Source of the DNA: Kineosporia sp. NBRC 101731
Lineage (GTDB): Bacteria; Actinomycetota; Actinomycetes; Actinomycetales; Kineosporiaceae
Reading direction: 5' to 3'
Assembly (NCBI RefSeq): GCF_030269305.1
Contig: NZ_BSTC01000007.1
Location: forward strand, 186,001 to 250,000
Length of the DNA stretch: 64,000 nucleotides
Each line of letters starts with the position of its first letter. The first letter of the stretch is position 1. The notes under the pieces are model-generated. The model did not search any database. It had not been told where the DNA came from and saw nothing but the letters and a program-made list of their open reading frames with translations. Below are positions 59,107 through 64,000 of this stretch, piece by piece. The position numbers were made by a program, and so were the translations under genes.

Positions 59107-59651
59107 ATGAGCCTCGCGATCACCGGTGCCTCCGGCGCCTTCGGACGGGCCGCCGCCGAGTACCTCCTCCACCACACCGAACCGGGGCGGGTCGTCCCTG
59201 ACCACCCGCAGGCCGGACGCCCTGAGCGATCTCGCCGACCGGGGCGCCGACGTCCGGTACGCCGACTTCAACGACCCGGCCTCGCTCGATGCGGCCTTCC
59301 GGGGCGTCGAGCGTCTGCTGCTGGTCTCGATCGACACGGCACGAGAACCGGGCCTACGACGTGACCGGGCCGCAGGCCCTGACCGCCGACGACCTGGCCG
59401 CCCTGGCGACCCGGCGCAGCGGCCGGGAGGTGGAGGTGGTGCACCTGGACGACGACGCCTACGCCGATGCCCTGCGCTCGGCCGGTCTGCCCGATCCGGT
59501 CGCGCACCTGCTGGCCACGTTCGGGGCGGCCACCCGCGGGGGATACCTGTCCGCGATCACCCCGGTGGTCGCCGATCTGACCGGTCGCGCGCCCACCGGG
59601 CTGGCCGATCTGCTCGACGGGCAGAAAGCGCTCCCCCTGGGGGAACAGTGA
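59107..59651 (+). pseudogene. Decayed NmrA-like/quinone-oxidoreductase gene
   Basis: The frame from ATG 59107 starts MSLAITGASGAFGRAAAEYL, a normal NAD(P)-binding N-terminus. The reading frame then shifts near 59200 to TRRPDALSDLADRGADVRYA and LDAAFRGVERLLLVS. It shifts again near 59345, after which NRAYDVTGPQALTADDLAAL and DAYADALRSAGLPDPVAHLL give the C-terminus. About 140 residues between the pieces are missing. The end overlaps the next start as GTGA. An intact gene would encode about 280 residues. Confidence 0.8.
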
Positions 59652-60910
59652 CGGAGAGCCGCCGGCGACGGGTGCTCGTCCTGGTGGTCCTGGCCGCGTG
59701 CGTCGCCCTCGGGCCGCTGTCCACCGACGTCTACGTACCCGGATTGCCCGACCTGGCCGGCGATCTGGGGGCATCGGCCTCCGCGGTGCAGCTGACCGTC
59801 ACGGCCTGCCTGGTCGGGCTGGCCGCCGGCCAGTTACTGGCTGGTCCGCTGAGCGACGCCCGGGGCCGGCGCGGCCCGCTGCTGTTCGGGCTCGCGCTCT
59901 ACACCCTGGCCGGGTTGCTGTGTGCGGCCGCCCCCACGGTCGCCCTGCTGGTGGTGCTGCGGGCCGTCCAGGGGATCGGTGGTGCCTTCGCGGTCGTCAT
60001 CGCCTATGCCTACGTCCGCGACCGGTACAACGGAGGCCAGGCCGCGGCCTACTTCTCCCTGATGCTGTCGGTCACCGGACTGGCCCCGGTGCTCGCCCCG
60101 CTGGCCGGCGGCCTCGTCCTCGAGGTGTCCGGCTGGAGGGAGATCTTCATCGGGCTGGGCGGTCTCAGCGCCCTGGTGCTGGCCGGTGCGCTGCGCCTGC
60201 CGGAGAGCCACCCGGCCTCACGGCGCAGCCACGCCGGGGCGCGCGATATCGGGAAGGTGTACCGCCGCCTGCTGAAAGACCCCGTCCTGATGGGGTACAC
60301 GCTGACGAATGCGCTGGTCTTCGCGGCGATGTTCGCCTACATCGCCGGATCGCCCTTTGTGCTGCAACAGCTGCACGGCCTGTCGGTACAGCAGTACAGC
60401 GTGGTGTTCGCCGTCAACGGGGCCGGGATCATGGCCGCGGCCCAGATCGGCGGGGCTCTGGTGCGACGATTCGGTGCCCACACCCTGCTGGGTGCGGGCG
60501 TCGTCCTCTCGTTCACCGGTTCGGCCCTGACACTCGTGGTCGCGCTCGCGGGAGCCGGGGTGTGGCCGACCCTCGTCGCCCTGTTCCTGATGGTGGCCGG
60601 GGTGGGGCTGGTCCTGCCCAACGTCCCGGCGCTGGCCCTGGAACACCACGGAGCGAGCGCCGGTGCGGCCGCGGCCCTGCTCGGCTGCGCCCAGTTCCTC
60701 CTCGGAGGCCTGGCCGCCCCGCTGGTCGGGATCGGGGGATCGCGCAGCGCAGTCCCGATGGCCGTGGTGATGGCCGGTTTCACCGTGGCGGCGGTGCTGA
60801 CGTTCGCCTGGTGCACCCGCACCCGCACCCGCACCCGGTCGGGCCGGGGATCCGGCGGTGGCGAAAGGCACGTCGCACCGGTTGTTCTGGCCGCTTCCGA
60901 GGTGACCTGA
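59648..60910 (+). CDS. MFS drug-resistance transporter, Bcr/CflA type
   Basis: A 420-residue membrane protein with 12 helices. The Bcr/CflA opening is ALGPLSTDVYVPGLPDLAGDL. AGQLLAGPLSDARGRRGPLLFG is the MFS motif A, and VLRAVQGIGGAFAVVIAYAYVRD motif C-like. GTG 59648 overlaps the pseudogene stop. The tail TRTRTRTRSGRGS comes from a 6-bp repeat at 60815-60838. Such proteins export chloramphenicol, bicyclomycin or other drugs. It may have been co-regulated by the Rrf2 protein. Confidence 0.88.
   Translation: MTESRRRRVLVLVVLAACVALGPLSTDVYVPGLPDLAGDLGASASAVQLTVTACLVGLAAGQLLAGPLSDARGRRGPLLFGLALYTLAGLLCAAAPTVALLVVLRAVQGIGGAFAVVIAYAYVRDRYNGGQAAAYFSLMLSVTGLAPVLAPLAGGLVLEVSGWREIFIGLGGLSALVLAGALRLPESHPASRRSHAGARDIGKVYRRLLKDPVLMGYTLTNALVFAAMFAYIAGSPFVLQQLHGLSVQQYSVVFAVNGAGIMAAAQIGGALVRRFGAHTLLGAGVVLSFTGSALTLVVALAGAGVWPTLVALFLMVAGVGLVLPNVPALALEHHGASAGAAAALLGCAQFLLGGLAAPLVGIGGSRSAVPMAVVMAGFTVAAVLTFAWCTRTRTRTRSGRGSGGGERHVAPVVLAASEVT
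60815..60838 (+). repeat. Four 6-bp ACCCGC repeats at the MFS 3' end
   Basis: The last copy reads ACCCGG. They encode the Thr-Arg tail of the Bcr/CflA transporter. Confidence 0.7.
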
Positions 60911-61023
60911 CCAGCCGAGGCGACCTGGTCGACGAGGCCGAGGCCACCGGCGACCTGATCGCCACGGTCGGCTTCGTGCCGGCGTTCGGGGTGGATCGGA
61001 TGAGCTGAGCGGAATCAGCTCGT

Positions 61024-61569
61024 TCAGTGCGACTGGTCGGTGACGACCACCAGCAGGGCCCGCGCGATGAGAGGGTCTTTGAGCAGTGCGAAGGTGGCGG
61101 CCGGGGTGTCGCTGCGCAGCGGTGGCCCGGACGCCGGCCGGGATTCGCGGGCGATCAGGGCCAGTGCCGCGTCCGAGGTCATCCGGGTCAGATGCATACG
61201 CCATTCCGCGAACGAACGGCTCTCCCGCCGGCCGCGGTGCACGACCGTCAGATCGGTGTGGAGCATGTCGGCCCGGATGCGCTCGTACGTCTGCTCCACC
61301 GCCTCCTGCGGCCCCTCCAGCAACTGCACGAAGAACGCGGCCCGGAACGGCTCGTCACCGACGGGTTCGTCGTGGATGTGCAGGAGGATCCCGGTGATGT
61401 CGGCCTGTGCGTTCCTCTCCCGGCTGCGGCCCAGGAACGCTTCCATCTCGGCCTCGGTGAGATCCACCACGGCCTGGCTGACGTAAAGAAGTTCGTACAA
61501 CGGAGATGACCCCTCTGGCGTCGTGGGCGTCGCAGCGGTTCCGGACGGGTGCGGGGTCTTCCACACCAT
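61024..61569 (-). CDS. BLUF-domain blue-light photoreceptor
   Basis: A 181-residue protein. After a 23-residue Pro/Thr-rich lead, the BLUF domain spans about 24-120. The flavin-network residues are present: Tyr29 in LYELLYVSQ, Asn53 in RNAQADITGILL and Gln82 in FFVQLLEGP, with the later FAEWRM supplying Trp and Met. No effector domain (EAL, GGDEF) is attached, and the C-terminal 60 residues are probably a cap helix and tail. It likely signals through a partner protein. A start at TTG 61500 would remove the lead. Confidence 0.9.
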   Translation of the reverse strand: MVWKTPHPSGTAATPTTPEGSSPLYELLYVSQAVVDLTEAEMEAFLGRSRERNAQADITGILLHIHDEPVGDEPFRAAFFVQLLEGPQEAVEQTYERIRADMLHTDLTVVHRGRRESRSFAEWRMHLTRMTSDAALALIARESRPASGPPLRSDTPAATFALLKDPLIARALLVVVTDQSH

Positions 61570-61603
61570 GGCTGTTCCTGGATATCACATCTGCGGCAGA
61601 ACG

Positions 61604-61648
61604 CAGCGCTCCCGCACCAGCCGGCGTACTGCTGGTACGGGAGCGCTG
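61604..61648 (-). terminator. Terminator of the pectate lyase gene
   Basis: Arms of 18 bases (CAGCGCTCCCGCACCAGC and GCTGGTACGGGAGCGCTG, one mismatch) enclose a 9-base loop. It lies 33 bases after the lyase stop and separates it from the BLUF gene. Confidence 0.85.
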
Positions 61649-61680
61649 AAAGGGCCTATGTCGGCGGATCTACATCGGCG

Positions 61681-63042
61681 TCAGAAGGCGCCGATGTTCT
61701 TGGTCGTGGCCGTGCTCGCGTCGCTGGCCTTGCCGTACAGCGGGCTGGTGGTGGCGAGGTGCAGGCTGGCCAGCACCGGCAGGCTGCCGTCGGACTGCCG
61801 CGCCGTGGCCCAGCCGGTGGTGGCGAGACTCTGGAAGTCCTTGCCCGCCAGGGAGGTCGAGAGGTTCCAGGAGTTGTTCTTCTGCGTGGTGCCGGTCATG
61901 TTGCTCAGCAGGGTGCCGCCGTAGGCGATGTTGTCGTGCAGGTTGCCCAGGCCCACCGCGGCACCGGAGGAGGTGATGCCCAGCATGTTGTAGTCGGGGT
62001 GATTGGAGAAGCTGGTGTTGTGGTAGAAGTCGAGTGCGACCGGGTGGTGGTTGGCGTAGAAGCCGGCGGAGCGGTTGTTGAAGGCCACCGAGTACCGCAC
62101 GGTGTGCTTCGCGGCGCTCGCCGAGTAGACACCGCCGTAGCCGCCGGCCTTGATGCCGCTGCCGTTACCCGCGGCCGTCGTGGTGCCGGGGATGAAACCG
62201 TTGCTCCAGGCCCACGAGTTCTCGATGAGGACCGGGGAGAAGGCGTTGATCAGGTCGAAGCCGTCGTCCGAGTTCGACCAGGCCCGGTCGCCGCGAAAGA
62301 CGTTGCCCGTCTTGCCCGCGGGCACGTGGGCGCCGAAGCCGTCGGCGCTCTCGCCGGCCCCGTTCGAGGTGTGCAGGTCGTAGTTGTCGTGGGAGTCGCT
62401 GTTGAGCACCAGGTTCCCGCTGCCGTCCTTGATGAACAGTCCGGGGCCCATGTGGTGGTGCAGGTTCAGCTGCTCGAACGTGTTGTTGCTACCGGTGATG
62501 TAGACGCCCCACGACTCGTGGTTCAGGTTGTTGTTCTGGGGAACCCCGGTGATCTCCAGCCCCTTGAGACGGATGTAGCTGCCGGTGACGTTGAAGCCCT
62601 TGATCCGGCAGTCGTCCTTCATCCCGGAGAAGCTGAAGACCGGTGTCTCGCCCGGGTAGGCCAGGTAGTTGATGGTCTTGCCCGAGCTGCCGCTCTTGTT
62701 CAGCGTGATCCCGTCCACCAGGGCGGTCTGGCTGGAGCAGGCCTTGGTCGCCGCGGTGTACTTGTAGGTGCCCGCCCGGAAGTAGGCGGTGTCACCGGCC
62801 GTGAGCACCGACTGGGCCTTGGCGATCGTCTTGAACGGGGCCGCCGCGGTACCGGCGGCACTGTCGCTGCCGCCCGGGGCCACGTAGTACGTGGTGCCGG
62901 TCGCCGCGGCGGTCACGGTGGACTTCGTCGACGGGTTCACGGCGTAGGCCGTGGCGCCACCGGCCAGGAGAGCAGCGGTGACCGAGACGACCGGGACGAG
63001 GCGCAGCTTGCGCCGGCTGCCGGGATTGCGGGAGAGCTTCAT
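61681..63042 (-). CDS. Secreted pectate lyase, polysaccharide lyase family 9
   Basis: A 453-residue secreted protein with a signal peptide (RKLRLVPVVSVTAALLAGGATAYA; cleavage near 34) and a right-handed beta-helix. The calcium and catalytic residues match PL9: Asp234 in ESADGFGAH, Asp259, Asp260 and Asp263 in SNSDDGFDL, and Lys298 in GNGSGIKAGG. The spacing (25, 1, 3, 35) is close to that of Pel9A. It would cleave polygalacturonate, so plant cell-wall pectin is a likely substrate. It is monocistronic. Confidence 0.9.
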   Translation of the reverse strand: MKLSRNPGSRRKLRLVPVVSVTAALLAGGATAYAVNPSTKSTVTAAATGTTYYVAPGGSDSAAGTAAAPFKTIAKAQSVLTAGDTAYFRAGTYKYTAATKACSSQTALVDGITLNKSGSSGKTINYLAYPGETPVFSFSGMKDDCRIKGFNVTGSYIRLKGLEITGVPQNNNLNHESWGVYITGSNNTFEQLNLHHHMGPGLFIKDGSGNLVLNSDSHDNYDLHTSNGAGESADGFGAHVPAGKTGNVFRGDRAWSNSDDGFDLINAFSPVLIENSWAWSNGFIPGTTTAAGNGSGIKAGGYGGVYSASAAKHTVRYSVAFNNRSAGFYANHHPVALDFYHNTSFSNHPDYNMLGITSSGAAVGLGNLHDNIAYGGTLLSNMTGTTQKNNSWNLSTSLAGKDFQSLATTGWATARQSDGSLPVLASLHLATTSPLYGKASDASTATTKNIGAF

Positions 63043-63505
63043 GGGTGTGGCGGGCCTTCCTGCTGACCAGACGCAGAAGTCAGGAAAACCGAAGGTCGGC
63101 CCGGTTCACGAGTTCGGCGAGGTATTTAGGTTCGGGATAATGCTTGCTTGACGCCTGGTTTCGGTATGGATTCCCTGTGAATTCCAGCGCGGTCCGTTCT
63201 TCGCTCCAGGGTCGTCGCCGAGATTAAAGTCGCCGAATTTGCGTGTCAAACCCCAACGGTTATGGCACTGAAATCCGAAGCTCAAATCTTTGTTTCGTGC
63301 CGTCCCGATCGTGATCGGTGTGCGCAGGGCCACGATGGCCGGGTGTCGCGCCCGGTCCCGCGGGCAGAACGCCGGCAGCACACGGAACGTGCCATCGTAA
63401 TTACCTGCTGTGCATCATCTCTGGTGCGCTGCCCCCAGCTCCGGGCCGATCTGTAGGGTGGCGCCCGGCGGTTCTGCGTGATCAGGGCCGGGGGAGCGGT
63501 TGAAA
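63043..63505. other. Intergenic region, AT-richer
   Basis: About 460 bases between divergent genes without a credible gene. Frames such as the one at 63106-63381 on the minus strand have poor codon bias. The section from about 63120 to 63290 is distinctly less GC-rich and may hold promoters for the lyase and secretion genes. I see no clear dyad. Confidence 0.4.
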
Positions 63506-63826
63506 GTGGCTGGGGTGGCTGTGACGGACCATGTGAAGATCGAGCTCGACGTGCTGCAGATGACGGCCACGCGACTGGGCCAGGTGGCGGGCGAGCTGAA
63601 GAACTCCCGGTCGGCTGCCGACCAGGACGGCCGGGTCGTGGCCCACGCCGACCTGGCCTCGGCGCTGGGGGAGTTCTCGGACAACTGGCGCGTGCACCGG
63701 GAGAACCTGATCACCGCCGTCGAGGGGGCCCACGGCTTCGTCGCCAAGGCGGTCACCGCCTACCGGGAGCTGGACCTCCAGCTCACCGAAGCGGTGACGA
63801 TCCCCGAGGGGCAGGGCGGGAAGTGA
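63506..63826 (+). CDS. WXG100/ESX-like small secretion substrate or chaperone
   Basis: A 106-residue all-helical protein (VKIELDVLQMTATRLGQVAGELKN, LASALGEFSDNWRVHRENLITAVEGAHGFVAKAVTAYRELD). FSDNW stands in the position of the WXG turn, as in the DUF6317/ESX-type relatives paired with larger toxins. GTG 63506 fits GGGGAG best; TTG 63500 is also possible. Its stop overlaps the next start (GTGA), so the two products probably form a pair for type VII export. Confidence 0.7.
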   Translation: MAGVAVTDHVKIELDVLQMTATRLGQVAGELKNSRSAADQDGRVVAHADLASALGEFSDNWRVHRENLITAVEGAHGFVAKAVTAYRELDLQLTEAVTIPEGQGGK

Positions 63827-64000
63827 GCCGGCCGCTGGACTGGGCACCCCTGACCGACTCCGACCCGGTCCCGGGTGACCAGGGCGAGATCCAGGTCGTC
63901 GCCCGGCGCTACCGCGACTTCGCCGCCGAGCTCGAGCAGCAGGCGGCGGCCCTGAACCGGCTGGCCCACGCCGAGGGCTGGGACGCCATCGGGGGCCGCG
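63823..64000 (+). CDS. N-terminus of a putative type VII-secreted protein (cut by window)
   Basis: GTG 63823 begins a frame of 59 codons to the edge. RPLDWAPLTDSDPVPGD is followed by a helix, VVARRYRDFAAELEQQAAALNRL, and then EGWDAIGGR. This is the usual start of long actinobacterial polymorphic toxins and other type VII substrates with an N-terminal WXG-like domain. The C-terminal effector is outside the window. It is coupled to the upstream small gene. Confidence 0.65.
   Translation, partial: MSRPLDWAPLTDSDPVPGDQGEIQVVARRYRDFAAELEQQAAALNRLAHAEGWDAIGGR

Noticed and set aside
60911-61008. Coding-like run GDLVDEAEATGDLIATVGFVP after the Bcr/CflA gene
   Set aside because: No start codon or recognised family, and it partly duplicates the end of the transporter gene.
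63106-63381. Minus-strand frame of 91 codons in the AT-richer gap
   Set aside because: Codon use is unlike neighbouring genes and there is no ribosome site or family match.
1-64000. CRISPR arrays, tRNA or rRNA genes, transposases, phage genes
   Set aside because: I looked for direct repeats with spacers, conserved RNA segments and typical mobile-element proteins and found none. The palindromes have no regular spacing, and the tandem arrays have no spacers.

Overview
The window is GC-rich (about 70% G+C), with strong G/C preference at third codon positions, many GTG starts and ATGA/GTGA gene overlaps. The gene content (GAF-ANTAR proteins, ROK regulators, a DevS/DosT-like kinase, type VII secretion genes, acyl-CoA carboxylases) points to an actinomycete. 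A Kineosporia-type genome is my best guess, but that is inference. I found no rRNA, tRNA, CRISPR array, transposase or phage genes.

Layout. 1-3.1 kb: an AbiEii-like nucleotidyltransferase, a hypothetical protein, a scrap of an antitoxin gene and an APH(6)-type kinase. 3.3-7.4 kb: an SPFH/GYF protein with a zinc-ribbon membrane protein, then two LuxR-type regulators whose receiver domains look unphosphorylatable. 7.5-25.1 kb: a carbohydrate-use locus with two ROK regulators, a LacI-like sensor lacking its DNA-binding domain, a GH36 alpha-galactosidase, and an operon of a family-5 binding protein, two permeases, two ATPases and GH42, GH2 and GH1 glycosidases. Together these fit import and breakdown of galacto-(gluco)manno-oligosaccharides. 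25.2-34.6 kb: a larC remnant, a fatty-acid desaturase, two GAF-ANTAR proteins, a STAS protein, an epimerase with an SDR remnant, a stand-alone GyrA-like mini-protein, a TPR protein, an AAA+ ATPase and a DUF2264 protein. 34.7-47.8 kb: a low-oxygen/fermentation set of two PPOX-fold proteins, a DevS/DosT-like kinase with the haem-ligand histidine region, a Usp-like protein, phosphoketolase, DoxX and AdhE, with a TIR-membrane protein and an XRE/TPR regulator among them.

48.2-61.0 kb: a deaminase, then a seven-gene minus-strand operon (3-hydroxyacyl-CoA dehydrogenase, alpha-oxoamine synthase, both acyl-CoA carboxylase subunits, ATP-grasp ligase, KAS III, MFS exporter). It looks like a compact biosynthetic cluster for an amino-acid-derived ketone or pseudo-dipeptide. 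An Rrf2 regulator with a clear operator faces a decayed NmrA-like gene and a Bcr/CflA transporter. 61.0-64 kb: a BLUF photoreceptor, a secreted PL9 pectate lyase and the start of a type VII secretion substrate pair.

Two things cut across the genes. A dispersed palindrome built on GTGATCATGCAAAAC and its inverse occurs five or six times; one copy is translated as the N-terminus of a permease and another ends the GH42 gene. Short tandem duplications of 6-18 bp lie at the 3' ends or in linkers of many genes. At least five decayed gene fragments sit between intact genes.
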